Shown here: positions 1 through 10,380 of the stretch, piece by piece
Layout of the letters: each line of letters opens with the position of its first letter
Numbering within the stretch: position 1 is the stretch's first letter
Source of the DNA: Heterodera schachtii
Taxonomy: Eukaryota; Nematoda; Chromadorea; Rhabditida; Heteroderidae
Length of the DNA stretch: 64,000 nt
Direction: 5' to 3'
Assembly (NCBI GenBank): GCA_023374025.1
Contig: SIJG01000009.1
Location: forward strand, 2,927,618 to 2,991,617
The notes under the pieces: model-generated
Database searches by the model: none
Told to the model about the DNA's origin: nothing
What the model saw: only the letters and a program-made list of their open reading frames with translations
Made by a program: the position numbers and the translations under genes

Positions 1-608
1 GAATATGAAATTTGACGAAATGAGACGGCGCAAATTGTCCAAATGATCACCATTAGGAATGCATAAATGGCGAACGTTGGTAGCAAAAATTGGCCAAATT
101 TTACGGGCCAAAACATTCCAAATTGGCTGCTCATCTTCCTTGTTGTTTGAACACACACCCAAAAACAAATTGGTGCCACTTCTGTCCAAAATATGCTTGT
201 TGGCATGGAGAAATTCAATGATGGAATGGTCAATGTGCCTGAACAAATATTAAAATGCTTTACTGTGCACAACAAAAGTTAAGCACTGACTGAATCTTAA
301 GATTATGAAAGCGGATTTTGTTGGGCAGCGGACGGTCCGGCATCGGAAATTTCTCAAATTTGCCTTCGACAAAAAATTTTGAGTCCTTGCAAATTCTAAT
401 CTCTCTCCAAAGCGTTAATTCGCTTTTGCCATCAAAATGCGCGTCCACCAAAACATCGAAACGGTCGGAAATCAGTGCCATTTTGAGTCCGAGTTGGGGA
501 CGGTCAAAAGATGGCAGAATGTCCATCCAAACGTCGCCACAAATCCAGCTAAAACATGGAAAAAAATTGGGTAAATTAAAAATTTTATTTTGCTGACCGT
601 CGGTTCAT
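1..608 (-). CDS. F-box-like family protein, 5' part, spliced, runs off the left edge
   Basis: I model three exons on the minus strand: 598-608, 291-548 and 1-238 (continuing out of the window), with introns of 49 bp (549-597) and 52 bp (239-290), both GT..AG and phase-consistent. An in-frame TGA lies upstream of the ATG at 608. The protein begins MNRRWICGDVW and contains the block RPQLGLKMALISDRFDVLVD, which I recognise from a divergent F-box-like family common in plant-parasitic nematodes. Exon 3 reads IDHSIIEFLHANK and later NVRHLCIPNGDHLDNLRRL, again family-typical. In that family the N-terminal box is expected to recruit a substrate to an SCF ubiquitin ligase; this is inferred, not shown here. 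The N-terminus is short. Family assignment is from memory; exon phases and the open frame are seen directly. Confidence 0.72.
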
Positions 609-1994
609 TTTGTGGTTCAATCAGCAAAGTTTCCAATTTTTTAAATTTGATTTGTGTGGCACAAAGGGCAAAAAACTGTGTTAACTTAAAGTATAGATAA
701 TTAGGAAAAATGAGAGAGCAAAAAGAATACAAAATTTAGAGAAGTATGTACATGAAAACAGTAATTTCGCATTAAAAACTTTGAAATTACCGAAAAGGAG
801 AAAAAATGGCAATTTTATACTAAAATATTAGCGTACATTTGAGTACCGGGGTTATGAAAATGAAAATGAAATGCAATGTTTGGCGAGATTGAAGTTTCTG
901 ATAAAAATAAGAATAGGTACATAATTTGTAAGGCTGTCAAAAATATGGACAAAAAGTGGCCAAAATATGCGCTTAAATATGCAAATAATGTTTCCTAAAA
1001 TATGCATCAAATAGGGTCCACTGCGTTTGGGCGCCAGCATTTTTTCGGCTATAACTTTTTTCTTTGTAAACCAAATTCAAAATTGTGGTGTCGTTCGAAA
1101 GCTTAACATGTTTAGAAGCTTTTTCTAAGCTATTACTTCGCGATTAGACAATTACCAAAAAAGTTACACATGAAAATTACCAAAAGACGAAATTTTGAAG
1201 TTTTTTTTTAATAAAATTCTTTCTAGGCTTGAAAATCTTTTGGCTTTTTGTAATGCTAATAGAGCATGTTAAGAGCTTCCGAATGATACCCAGATTGTTG
1301 GATTTGGATGCCAAAGAAAAAAAGCTAACATGGAAAAACGAGCTGGCGCCGAAGCGCCAGCGCCGAAACGCGTGAGTCCCATCAAATATGCACAAAAAAA
1401 CTTGAAAATTAGGGATGCTAATTAATTAACAAATTTTATTCCTAATCAAATTTCTCAAGGTTTTCGGCAGTGAAGCTCACTGTTGACCCACTCGCGCATC
1501 CATTCAGATGGATTTAGTTTTTGGCATAATCAAATTCTTTTTTCCTAAGGGATATTCAACTCGGAAAATATTTAACGAAAAATGGTAAAATATGCAAAAA
1601 AAAAAAAATCTGAAAATATATACAAAATATGCCCGAAATATGTATAAAAACCCAAAACATGCAAAAATATGCAAATAAAAGTCCCGATTTTTAGGGTCGG
1701 GGTCAGTTCGGCGCGGACTGTTTCGGCGCCGCAAATTTTAAAAGTTATAACTTTTTTCTTAGTTAATTAAAGTTGGCAAATCTGGCATCATTTAAAAGCT
1801 CTATGTGTGCTCTATATTTATATGTCAAAATAGAAATGAATGATTCAAAATTAAAAAAGTTATGGCACGCGGCGCCGAAAAAGCCAAGAAAAAGTCAATT
1901 TTTGAGGTTTTTTGGCCATAACTTTTTTGTAAAATGACAAAATTTTTTTGAAATTTTGCAGGCTAATAGAGAAAAACCAAAAAGAAAGTGTTTT
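609..1994. repeat. Intergenic region made of dispersed repeats
   Basis: No supportable gene. The stretch contains two recurring motifs. One is of the form ataacttttttc followed 30-60 bp later by a TCATTCGAAAGC-like block (about 1050-1130, 1735-1800 and 1915-1990). The other is clustered AAAATATGCA/AAATATGT words (950-1010 and 1590-1680). A segment near 1690-1735 (ggtcggggtcagttcggcgc) resembles 6017-6055. All short reading frames here are repeat-derived. Confidence 0.6.
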
Positions 1995-2187
1995 TCGCAG
2001 AGATCGGCCTGTACCTGGATACAGGCCTGTATTTTTCCTGGATCCAGGTACAGGTACAGGCTAAATACGAAAAAACCTGGATTTTCCTGTACAAAATTTT
2101 TGAATTATTATTTAAAGTGACCGATGTTTTTTTCATTTTTCAAAAATGATCAAATAAATTTAAAGAAACATTATTATTGTAAATTAG

Positions 2188-2768
2188 TAGGGCTGGGTTT
2201 TTTATGTAAGAAAATTTGCGAATCATATAAATAAAATATGTATAAAAAATGCTAAAATATGTATGAAATATGTACAAAAACCCCCAAATATGTAAATAAA
2301 AATTTTTAAAAGGGTTATTTTTTGGGGAAAATTCTTCATAAAGGGTGAAATAGGCACAAAATGCCATTAAAATGAACTAAATGGCTTAGAAATCAACTTT
2401 TAGTATTTTAAAAATTAATTTTTGGTATCTAATTTTTGGAAAAAAAAAAAACGATTTTTTATGGGTACATTTTCAAAATTTTTTTAAAATATTCACAAAA
2501 AATTTCTGTAAATTCTCAAAAATTCCCAAAATATGTAAAAATAATAAAAATCTACGAAAAAATTGCGAAATATGTACTAGAAAGTCCAAAATATGCATAA
2601 AAATATGTACATATGTAATATGTAGAAAAACCCCGAAATATGTAAAAATATGTAAATAAAATTCCCAACTTTTGTTCGCAAACACAAAAAAGAAAGTGTT
2701 TTTCTTACTAATTAGGCTGTGGAGAAGCCAGGAAAAAAATATGTATTTACATAAAATTAGCAGCCCTA
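2188..2768. mobile_element. Non-autonomous hAT-like element, 581 bp
   Basis: The element starts TAGGGCTGGG and ends with CAGCCCTA, so the termini are inverted (outer TAGGGCTG on both sides, then ATGTAA shared 14-16 bp in). It is flanked by the perfect 8-bp direct repeat TAAATTAG at 2180-2187 and 2769-2776. An 8-bp target duplication and a terminus of the Y-A-R-N-G kind fit the hAT superfamily. The interior is AAATATGT-type low-complexity sequence and has no transposase. Confidence 0.72.
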
Positions 2769-2945
2769 TAAATTAGATATTTTAAGATGTTCCTAAGCAA
2801 TTAATTGATTTTTTCAAAACAAGTTCCAAAAAATCCAGGTACAGGCCTCGATCCAGGCCTCGAGGGGCCCTCCTGTACCTGTATTTTCCTGAATTTTTGT
2901 ACAGAAAATACAGGTACAGGCGAATTGGGAAATACAGGTACAGGT

Positions 2946-3500
2946 CAGGGATGGGCCAAATCAGAAAATAAAATGCGAAACGCGAAAGCGAAATTTTTCT
3001 ACAACTTTTTTTTTAAAGTCAAAATCATAAAGCAAAAATCATTTTTTTGTAAAATTCAATTCTAAATTTTAAAAATTAATAAAAAGCTTTTTTGAGGCGT
3101 GCTTTTTCCAAAAAACTTTTTGGGAAGAGGGGGCAAGCGGCGCCGGTAGGCGCCGCCGGGAAAATTTTTGAAAATTTGAATAAAATTTGTTGACAGATTT
3201 TCACTAAAAAATGATCAAATTTTGAGATTTTTGTATTATTTTTTAAGGAAAAATAAGAGTTTTGGGGCGCGGTGAGCCGATAGGCGCCGCCGGGGGAAAA
3301 TTAGATTATTTTGATCATTTATAAACAAGTTTTCACTGAAAATTAGCCAATTTATAGGTAAAATTTTGAAAAATTTTAGGGGAATTTAATCCAATTCTTA
3401 GGGGTGTAAAAGTCGCGTTTCGCGCCAAAATGCGAAACGCGAAAGCGAAAGTGCCAAAAAAGCGAAATATACGAAAGCGAAACGCGAAAGCCCAACCCTG
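2946..3500. mobile_element. Non-autonomous hAT-like element, 555 bp
   Basis: Termini are CAGGGATGGGC on the left and GCCCAACCCTG on the right, inverted with one mismatch. Sub-terminal GCGAAACGCGAAAGCGAAA motifs occur near both ends. Flanks are GTACAGGT (2938-2945) and GTATAGGT (3501-3508), 7 of 8 bases identical, consistent with an aged 8-bp target duplication. The interior carries two copies of the GC-rich hairpin module (about 3137-3160 and 3267-3293). No coding capacity was seen. Confidence 0.66.
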
Positions 3501-3515
3501 GTATAGGTACAAGCT

Positions 3516-4860
3516 TTTTTCAAATACGTTTTTCGTACCAATTAGATTACGTAGAATCCAGGAAAAAAATATGCATTACATATTTTTGACAGCCATGATA
3601 ATTAGATATTTCTTCTGCAGGTTGAGTCCCAGTCAGGGGTGGGGCTCGGACAGAAAAATCCCGAGGTCGCGGATTCACTTTGCCGCAGTTCGGGATCGCG
3701 AATTATTCGTGGTGAACTGGAAAACTACCCGTTAATAATTTGAGATGCGATTTTTAGGTGCTGAAAGCTGTTAAAATAGGTAGGTTTATGAAACCCCGAA
3801 AATAGGTGCTAAAAATGAGAAAATATGTGCCAAAAAGTTTCAATTTTAGCGGGGTGTTAAATCGTAAAATTTTATCCAAAATGGTAACAAAACAAGCTTT
3901 AACAAATCAGTATTGAGATAAATATTTTTAAAATCACAAATAATAAAAATAGGTTTTGGAGATGAATTTTTGAGAAATTTTTCATTTCTCAGGAGTGTGT
4001 TTTTGAAAATTTTCGGGTCGCTTCTTAGGGGTGTATGTTTTTCCTTTTAATTGGATTTTTTGTTAACAAATTTTAGCAAAACGCTAAATAATTAATTAAT
4101 TTATTTTTTTAATTTTAGATTTTTAGGTGCTAAAAATAAAAACCTAGAAAATAGCTGCTAATAACTAGGGATGGGATTTTTATGTGCTTAAAATGCTGAA
4201 ATATGTAATAAAATATGGGAAAAACCCAACTCGTACTAGGCCAACTCGTACTTTTTTGAAAAAAAAATCGTCATAACTTTTGTTAAAGATGACAAAATTA
4301 TAGATTCTTGGTATCATTCGATAGCCCCTAAAATTCTCGATCTATATACCAAGATTCAAATAATTTGATCAAGTTTGAAAAAAGTTATGGACTAAAATTT
4401 TTTTACGATTTTTGGTCACAACTTTTTTGAAAAAGCAATAACATTTTCTTCCATTCAGTATGTAGATAGAGAACATTAAGGGCTATTGAAGGTTACCAAG
4501 AATGTTTAATTTGATCAATTTTAACAAAAGTTATGACGATTTTTTTTGTCGAAAAACAGTACGAGTTGAGTTTCGTCCATAAAATATGTGCTGAAATATG
4601 TGCTAAAATATGTGTTTAAAAATTGGAAAAATCAAGTGTTTTTTTTCGCATAAAAATTCCAAAAAATCTCATTTTTATCATTTTCGCCCACCCAATAGCA
4701 AATCAAATACATTTCAAGGTGTTGTTGTCCCTTTTTTACTTTCCAAATTTGGCACTGAATAATTGTCCCAATTAAATTATGTTTTATTTTATAAATTTTT
4801 AAACATTGGTTAAAAAACTGAAAATTCGTGTGTCCTATTATTTTTTGTGCCGATGATCAC
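3516..4860. repeat. Dispersed-repeat intergenic region
   Basis: No gene supported. It contains a possible isolated hAT-like left end (CAGGGGTGGGGCTC at 3635) and another (TAGGGATGGG at about 4168) for which I found no right partner. There are also AAATAGGTGCT/AAATATGTGCT clusters and two copies of the ataacttttg / TCATTCGATAGCC repeat (4270-4350 and 4420-4530). Confidence 0.5.
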
Positions 4861-5410
4861 TAGGGATGGGAATTTAAGTCATGAAAAATCGCCAAAAAGT
4901 CACGAAAAATGCAAAAAAGTCATTAAAAATAACCAAAAAGTCACATAAAAATGCCAAAAAACACGAAATAAATCCAAAAAAGTCCTGAAAAAATAGCCAA
5001 ATGTAATTAAACTTAAAATCCGTTTTAAACATTCTTCGAAGAAAGTAATTTAAAAACGACTAATTTTAACGGAAAAAAATATTCAAAAGTGTTACATCGC
5101 CAGATTTTTATTTTATTTTTTATTTTTCGGTCCCGTCATTTGAGTCCTTAAGGTATAAGAAATTTCAGTTACATTTCGAAAATTGACTTATTTTTCGGAA
5201 TTTCATCACAAAAAGTTAAATTTTGCCTTAAAAAGTGTAAAAAGTCATAAAAAAAGTCACAAAAACTCAAAAAAATCCCAAAAAGTGTAAAAAAGTCACA
5301 AAAAATGTATGTTAGAAGCTTCTAACAAAGTGTAGAACACTTTTTAAGTCATTTTAAGGTCATTTAGAGTCAGCAAAAAAAAAGTCATTTGACTTAAATT
5401 CCCATCCCTA
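4861..5410. mobile_element. Non-autonomous hAT-like element, 550 bp
   Basis: Long terminal inverted repeats: the left end TAGGGATGGGAATTTAAGTC is matched by the right end GACTTAAATTCCCATCCCTA. It is flanked by the perfect 8-bp direct repeat ATGATCAC (4853-4860 and 5411-5418). The interior is composed of AAAAAGTCA/AAATGCC words and has no open reading frame. This is the cleanest element of its type in the window and, by the perfect target duplication, probably recent. Confidence 0.85.
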
Positions 5411-5635
5411 ATGATCACTCGTTCTTTAATCAGCGCATTCATTAAAAATCGTATATTATGTATTGTCGTTCGTGCAGTCTCTTCAACGCATGGCAGCAAA
5501 GAGCTGAAAAAGTTGTGCATTATTTTAATTAGTCCACTAATTAGTGGAAATATGGAACAAATTTAATTAACTCATTTTAATTTAATTGATCAAAAAGTTA
5601 ATTTGAAATATTTTACAAATTCTGATTGATCGCAA

Positions 5636-5818
5636 TTCGTCAGCAGTGGTGTTGGCACAAGTGCCACAATGGGACACAATTTCAATGGCCGAAAGGAGCT
5701 TAATGGGACGAAAATTATTACATCAACGGGGTGTACTGTAAATCTGTCTGACGACAAGATTTTTGTAATTAAATACAATATTTTTAGGTGTACAAATTTT
5801 AATTGCTTATTGTTTTAA
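5636..5818 (+). pseudogene. Codon-like fragment of unknown origin
   Basis: A frame opens just after a TGA at about 5632 and runs through SSGVGTSATMGHNFNGR and GTKIITSTGCTVNLSDDK to a stop near 5817, in sequence with locally raised GC. There is no ATG at its start, so it could be a terminal exon or a decayed fragment. The DNA at 5639-5690 is similar to 9550-9605 downstream of the second F-box-like gene, but the two are not similar as protein in one frame. I do not recognise the product. Confidence 0.3.
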
Positions 5819-6473
5819 CATTTTGATGATTCCGAACGCGTCGGCCGAAAAGCAATAAAAAATATTTGTTGCTGATGCACAATGCGTAGTCGGACAGAAC
5901 TGAAAAATTTTACATTATTATTATTTACATTGTTGATCAAGGCCAAAATTTTCAAATAATTGAAAATAAATTATTAAAAATTTAAATAAAAAAAAATTAA
6001 ACTTTATTTTGTTTATAGGGTCGTGGTCACTTTGGCGCGAGACATTTTGGCGCCGTAAAATTTAAAGTATTCGAACATTTTTCTTATCCATAAAATAATC
6101 ATGATATTATTCAATAGGTCTAAGTGTCCTCTATCAGCCTGCAAAATTCTAGAAAAATATATTCGTTTTAACAAAAGATATGGCGTGCGGCGCCAAAATG
6201 GACAGAAAAAGGAAAATATACAAATAAAATTTGGATATGAATTTTTGAGAAATTTTTCATTTCTCAGAGGTGTGTTTTTGAAAATTTTAAGGGTAGATTT
6301 TCAGGGGTGTATTTAAAAAAATTTTAGATCAATTCTTAGGGGTGTATTTTCCGAATTTTATTGCATTTTTAATGGAATTTTTCGAAAAAAAAACGCCAAA
6401 AAGCAACAAAACACAAAAATGCCAAAAAAGGCATTTAAGGCACGAAAATCCCGAAAAAGGCAAACCAAAAAAA
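5819..6473. repeat. Repeat-rich flank of the LTR element
   Basis: No gene supported. 6017-6200 repeats the GTGGTCACTTTGGCGCGA..TTTGGCGCCG and TTATTCAATAGGTCTAAG-type dispersed motif also seen at 1690-1800. 6230-6320 matches a segment near 3960-4030 (gaatttttgagaaatttttc). Confidence 0.4.
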
Positions 6474-6478
6474 GGTTT

Positions 6479-6736
6479 TGTTAGGGTTGGGACCCAATTG
6501 TCCGGTACCCATTTGACCCTTTTGTTTGTTTGTATTTCCCTCTTCCCTTCATTATGTCACGCCCCTTTTTCCGCCCATAAATACCCGCGATGTTGACCCT
6601 CCCCGTTCACTTCTTTCATTTTATGTTATTTCCTTCTTTTGCTATTTAAATATTCCTCCCCAATTATTTGTGTCTTCTTTTCCCATTCTGCTCCAAATAA
6701 ATATTGATTATTTGTTTGCCATCGGCCGGCATAACA
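6479..6736 (+). repeat. 5' LTR, 258 bp
   Basis: Begins TGTTAGGG and ends ATAACA (TG..CA). It differs from the 3' LTR, as far as I can see, only by two extra bases (AATTATTT versus AAATTT near 6663). It contains a TATA-like CATAAATACCC at 6576-6586 and an AATAAA at about 6696, both in the expected order for a promoter and poly(A) signal. Confidence 0.93.
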
Positions 6737-6738
6737 AT

Positions 6739-6756
6739 TGGCGACGCCCGTGCTGA
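6739..6756 (+). other. Primer-binding site candidate
   Basis: TGGCGACGCCCGTGC begins two bases after the 5' LTR. A leading TGG complementary to a tRNA CCA end is the usual arrangement for LTR elements. I could not identify the tRNA. Confidence 0.6.
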
Positions 6757-7108
6757 CCTTTTACTGCACTGTGGGCATATTTATTTGAATTGTGGACGCA
6801 GCATTTGGATTTTGTTGATTTGCTTGAAGCATTCAACAAACTTTTTCCAAACTTTGGACTCTTCATTGGAGGGAGAGGTCAACAGCAATCGAAATTTGCT
6901 GAGTCATCGCTGAGGACTGCAATTGTTTATTATCTAGGCGATAATAAACAACATTTTTGTTCGGCCTGCTAACAGTTTGGCACTGTTAGTAGTTGAAAAA
7001 TTTTGCGCTACTGATTTTGTGTCTAGGCGACACTTTTCAGTTCATCCACGCGCACCCACTCTGTTAACAAGCTAGGCGCTGTTGGCAATAGAGTGGTGAA
7101 CAACAAAA

Positions 7109-8830
7109 ATGGGAGACGCAGCCATCCAACGATTGACGGATATTTTGCAGCAATTGTTGGCTGCTCAACAGCAAAACGCGCCACCGGCACAGAACGCCTC
7201 TCAATTGCCAACACTCCCGGACGTGGAATGTTTTGATGCTAGTCAGCATCGTGGCTGTGAAATTGAGGACTGGCTCAAGCGATTCGAGTTCGCTCTGGAC
7301 TGTGCCGCGCCGAATCTTCAGGATGAATTGAAGGTGAAGCTGTTGATGACGAAATTGTGTGGACCGACGTTTAGCGAATATTGTAAGTCTGTCTTACCGA
7401 GAGAAGTGACCGACTTCGACTTTGTGGAGACTTCGGAGAAGCTGAAGGCATTGTTCAGCCGACCTCAATCCGTCTGGATTGACCGGTATGAATGTCTCCG
7501 CTCGGTGAAAGACGACGACGAGGATTTTGGCACCTTCATCAACCGGCAGAAGAAACTTCTACGGGATTTCAACTTTAAGAAATTGAATGAGGAGCAGTTC
7601 AACTGCATGGTTTTGCTCATTTCTTTGAAATCGCCGAAGGATGCAACTTTACGGTCGCGAATTTTGGCCAAGTTGGCAGCGGATGGTGACACGGTCAAGT
7701 ACGACACCGTGGTAGACGACCTGAAGATCTACATGTCGACCATCGCCGAAGCCAAGGCACTGGAGCAGCCACATGTTTCGAAGCATTTGTTGGCAGCCAA
7801 ATTGAAGGGCCAAAAGAAGAGGAAGAACTCGGACCATTCGTCGAATGCTAGCAGCATGTCGACAGGAACTCGGAGCAGCAACCGTTCGCAGCGCGAATGC
7901 TGGCGATGCGGTGGGAAGCATTCGTCGAGGGAATGCCGACACCAAGAAACGGTTTGCCGAAAGTGCAAGAGGAATGGCCACTTGGAAAGGATGTGTGCCA
8001 AGCACCAGGCATGGCTAAAGAAAAACGGAGGAAAGAAGGAAAAAGCGGTGAACAACATCCGCGTTGGAGGAATTTTCCTGGTTAAAGATGAGAACCAGAG
8101 GAAGAAAGGAATGATCGAAGTTCCAATTGATGTGGACGGAACGAATGTGGATTTCATTGCAGATTTTGGCACTGAAGGAACTGTTCTTCGTGAGGACACT
8201 GTGCGCAAAATCGGAGCTTTGAAATTGAGCCGTTGTGACGAACGTGCTCTGTACCACGATGGGACATCACGTCCATTTGTTGGCAAAGGAAAGGCAACAT
8301 TTTCGTTTGGAAATCGTTCAACGTTTGGGCATTTCTTTGTTTCCAAAGACGGATCAAAGGACTTACTCGGAATGGACATGATGGACAGACTAGGATTGTC
8401 GGACTCCATCAGGAATGGTCTGAAGGACAAGTTCCAAACTGAGACTGCCAAAGTGAACGGAGTGAGCAAGAAGAAAGTGAAGAAATTCTTCGGAAAAGAC
8501 GGACGTGGTAAGAAGCAGAACTTCGCCGTCGGATCGAATGTGATCGCCAGCTTTGGAGATCAACCATGGCGTGCCGGACGTGTGATCAGCCAGAAAGGGG
8601 GCAATTACGACGTTCAGTTTTTGGACGGCACGACTGGAGAATTCCCGGCAAAGAGTGTACAGCCGTATATGCCGGATGAAGATGAAAATTTTAATTTTCT
8701 TCTTGACGGATTTGGACTGAAGAGTTCCTCATCCGGTGCACCTGTCGGGAAGCAACAAATCGGCAGCGACGGCCGACGAGATCAAATGAAAGATGATCTC
8801 CGAGCTTCCGACTGTGGACAAGAGGCATAA
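7109..8830 (+). CDS. Gag-protease polyprotein of the LTR retrotransposon (RT/IN deleted)
   Basis: The 573-aa frame starts at the first ATG of the leader. Residues ~40-220 are a gag capsid-like region. Residues 264-276 form a CX2CX3HX4C knuckle (CWRCGGKHSSREC) and 283-296 a canonical CX2CX4HX4C knuckle. Residues 330-430 resemble a retropepsin domain with a C-terminal LLGMDMMDRLGL motif, but the catalytic D-S/T-G is DFG (352-354), so activity is doubtful. Residues ~476-520 (WRAGRVISQKGGNYDVQFLDG) resemble the small SH3-like integrase tail of Ty3/gypsy elements. Everything between protease and tail in an autonomous element is missing, yet the frame stays open, which suggests the shortened protein was maintained. 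A basic linker (K-rich, 450-470) joins the parts. Confidence 0.85.
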   Translation: MGDAAIQRLTDILQQLLAAQQQNAPPAQNASQLPTLPDVECFDASQHRGCEIEDWLKRFEFALDCAAPNLQDELKVKLLMTKLCGPTFSEYCKSVLPREVTDFDFVETSEKLKALFSRPQSVWIDRYECLRSVKDDDEDFGTFINRQKKLLRDFNFKKLNEEQFNCMVLLISLKSPKDATLRSRILAKLAADGDTVKYDTVVDDLKIYMSTIAEAKALEQPHVSKHLLAAKLKGQKKRKNSDHSSNASSMSTGTRSSNRSQRECWRCGGKHSSRECRHQETVCRKCKRNGHLERMCAKHQAWLKKNGGKKEKAVNNIRVGGIFLVKDENQRKKGMIEVPIDVDGTNVDFIADFGTEGTVLREDTVRKIGALKLSRCDERALYHDGTSRPFVGKGKATFSFGNRSTFGHFFVSKDGSKDLLGMDMMDRLGLSDSIRNGLKDKFQTETAKVNGVSKKKVKKFFGKDGRGKKQNFAVGSNVIASFGDQPWRAGRVISQKGGNYDVQFLDGTTGEFPAKSVQPYMPDEDENFNFLLDGFGLKSSSSGAPVGKQQIGSDGRRDQMKDDLRASDCGQEA

Positions 8831-8879
8831 CATCGCCGACCTGAGGATGCGGTAGATGGATGGAGGCCCGACACTTTTC

Positions 8880-8890
8880 AAGGGGGGAGA
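8880..8890 (+). other. Polypurine tract
   Basis: AAGGGGGGAGA lies immediately before the 3' LTR, the expected site of plus-strand priming. Confidence 0.88.
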
Positions 8891-9146
8891 TGTTAGGGTT
8901 GGGACCCAATTGTCCGGTACCCATTTGACCCTTTTGTTTGTTTGTATTTCCCTCTTCCCTTCATTATGTCACGCCCCTTTTTCCGCCCATAAATACCCGC
9001 GATGTTGACCCTCCCCGTTCACTTCTTTCATTTTATGTTATTTCCTTCTTTTGCTATTTAAATATTCCTCCCCAAATTTGTGTCTTCTTTTCCCATTCTG
9101 CTCCAAATAAATATTGATTATTTGTTTGCCATCGGCCGGCATAACA
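8891..9146 (+). repeat. 3' LTR, 256 bp
   Basis: Same TG..CA ends and sequence as the 5' LTR apart from a 2-bp indel. It is followed directly by GGTTT, the duplicated target site. Confidence 0.93.
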
Positions 9147-9151
9147 GGTTT

Positions 9152-9711
9152 CATAATAAAAGTCAACATCAAAGCTTGGAAAGTGTGTTATTTATGCTTA
9201 ATATATCGAATCTAGTGCGCAGCAAAAAAGAAAGGCATATGCCTCAAAACCCTCCGAAAATGCACAAAATTAGGATTTTTTTAATAGAAAATTTGGTAAA
9301 AAATATGGTAAATCTCAATTTTTCTCCCGCCGGCGCTTATCGGCACGCCGGGTACCTTAAAATTCTTAATTTTCTTAACTCAACTCAAATCGCAAAATTT
9401 GGTCATTTTTTCGACAAAATATTTGTTAACAAAGCTCATTAAAAATTAATTCGTCGCCCGGGGGAAGCCCCCCAGGCCGAAATCCTGGATATGTCCCTGC
9501 CCCACCCCATTAAATTAAAATTAATTAAATTTTACATTTTCCCAGCAATTGCAAATCATCAACAGTTGTGTGTGCCCAAGTGCAGCAAGTGGACACGCTT
9601 TCAGCTACAATTAAAAGCAGCTGGTTGATCTGTGTAAAATGCGGAGTGATTTATTTATACAGTACCCAAAATGAGTCCAACTTAGCATACGGTATCTACT
9701 ATCAAATTTTG
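9152..9711. repeat. Repeat-derived spacer with an inverted hairpin-module copy
   Basis: A minus-orientation copy of the GC-rich hairpin module lies at 9326-9352 (ccgccggcgcttatcggcac). A GC-rich block near 9454-9510 (gggggaagccccccagg) is itself hairpin-forming. DNA at 9550-9605 resembles 5639-5690. No gene supported. Confidence 0.45.
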
Positions 9712-10360
9712 TCAATTAAGAGAATATTTTAATAAATAAAAACAAATACGTAATGAACGAATACCTAAAATAGTTTCGAGCGCTTTACTTACGTAATTAG
9801 GGTCGTCCGAGTTTAGCGGCATGCCAATGAGTTCAGGAAAAATGCGAGAACAATTGGTCCAGCGTCCAATGAAGTAAAGAAGGTCTTTTATGAGGGGTAA
9901 TTTGGAATTTTTTATTTTATTTAAATTAATTAAATTTTATTTTAAAATTAATTAATTTATAATTTAAATTAAAACCTTTATAGAAAATTTGTGCTTCAAG
10001 TTCTTTAATTGGAATTACGTTGCTAAGCAGCAAATTATCAGGAATTGTTCTGATCATTTTCACTATGCTTCGCACGAGAAACGTACATTTGGCAATCTGT
10101 CAAAAAAATTTAAATGATTTTCCAAATCAAAAAATAATTGGCCAAGTGGAATTTGAAATATTTAAATAATTTTTTAAAAATTCATGAAAAATTACCCTTA
10201 AAAAACTCACCAAATTTTTGATTTGACTAAGCCACGAGCCCATACGATTGAACAGAAAATGGTTAAACACTTGGGACACATGGATTTGAGCCCATTTTCT
10301 GTCGAATGGAATTGCACCGATAATTTCAAAAAGTAATTCCGTCGGAATATTTTTTCGCAT
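9712..10360 (-). CDS. Small F-box-like family protein, spliced
   Basis: Three exons give a 147-aa protein: 10211-10360, 9976-10096 and 9712-9884. Introns are 10097-10210 and 9885-9975, GT..AG, with matching phases. Exon 1 encodes IPTELLFEIIGAIPFDRKWA, an F-box-like N-terminus. Exon 2 contains IAKCTFLVRSIVKMIRTIPD and exon 3 LLYFIGRWTNCSRIFPELIG then NYVSKALETILG. The succession matches a nematode F-box-like family I recall from cyst nematodes and is related to, but not the same subfamily as, the gene at 1-608. A consensus donor (GTAAGT) inside exon 3 at 9792 is probably not used, because reading through continues family-like sequence and the alternative intron would be only 28 bp. Possible role: SCF substrate adaptor (inferred). 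Confidence 0.68.
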
Positions 10361-10380
10361 TTTTTGTTCAAATTTTTTTG

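Larger units (their letters stand above)
1995..3515. mobile_element. Composite CCAGGTACAGG-rich repeat with nested elements
   Basis: Both edges are rich in permutations of CCTGGATCCAGGTACAGG (1997-2095 and 2830-2945, resuming at 3501-3512), which are partly palindromic. Two smaller elements with their own 8-bp target duplications (2188-2768 and 2946-3500) are inserted inside. A related CCAGG/CCTGG block lies at 56727-56830. This looks like one older mobile element broken by two later insertions. I could not define its own target duplication. Confidence 0.5.
6479..9146 (+). mobile_element. Complete non-autonomous LTR retrotransposon (Ty3/gypsy-type)
   Basis: The element is 2668 bp long, bounded by two near-identical LTRs and by the 5-bp direct repeat GGTTT at 6474-6478 and 9147-9151. 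Order: LTR, primer-binding site, 370-bp leader, one 573-codon reading frame (gag, CCHC knuckles, degenerate protease, integrase-tail-like segment), polypurine tract, LTR. Reverse transcriptase, RNase H and the integrase core are absent, so movement would need enzymes supplied in trans. LTR near-identity and the intact target duplication indicate recent insertion. Confidence 0.92.

Noticed and set aside
2805..3735. Plus-strand frames of 86 and 101 codons
   Set aside because: They consist of CCAGGTACAGG and GCGAAACGCG repeats and cross transposon ends.
5532..5545. CCACTAATTAGTGG palindrome as an operator
   Set aside because: A 14-bp AT-centred palindrome is expected by chance in this composition and has no gene context.
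6216..6596. Plus-strand frames leading into the 5' LTR
   Set aside because: They run across the element boundary at 6479 and match repeat words also seen near 3960-4030.
7649..8469. Minus-strand frames opposite the retrotransposon gag
   Set aside because: Shadows of the plus-strand coding frame, with no domain signatures of their own.
9765..9792. A 28-bp intron inside exon 3 of the second F-box-like gene
   Set aside because: Too short to splice, and reading through keeps family-like sequence to a stop.
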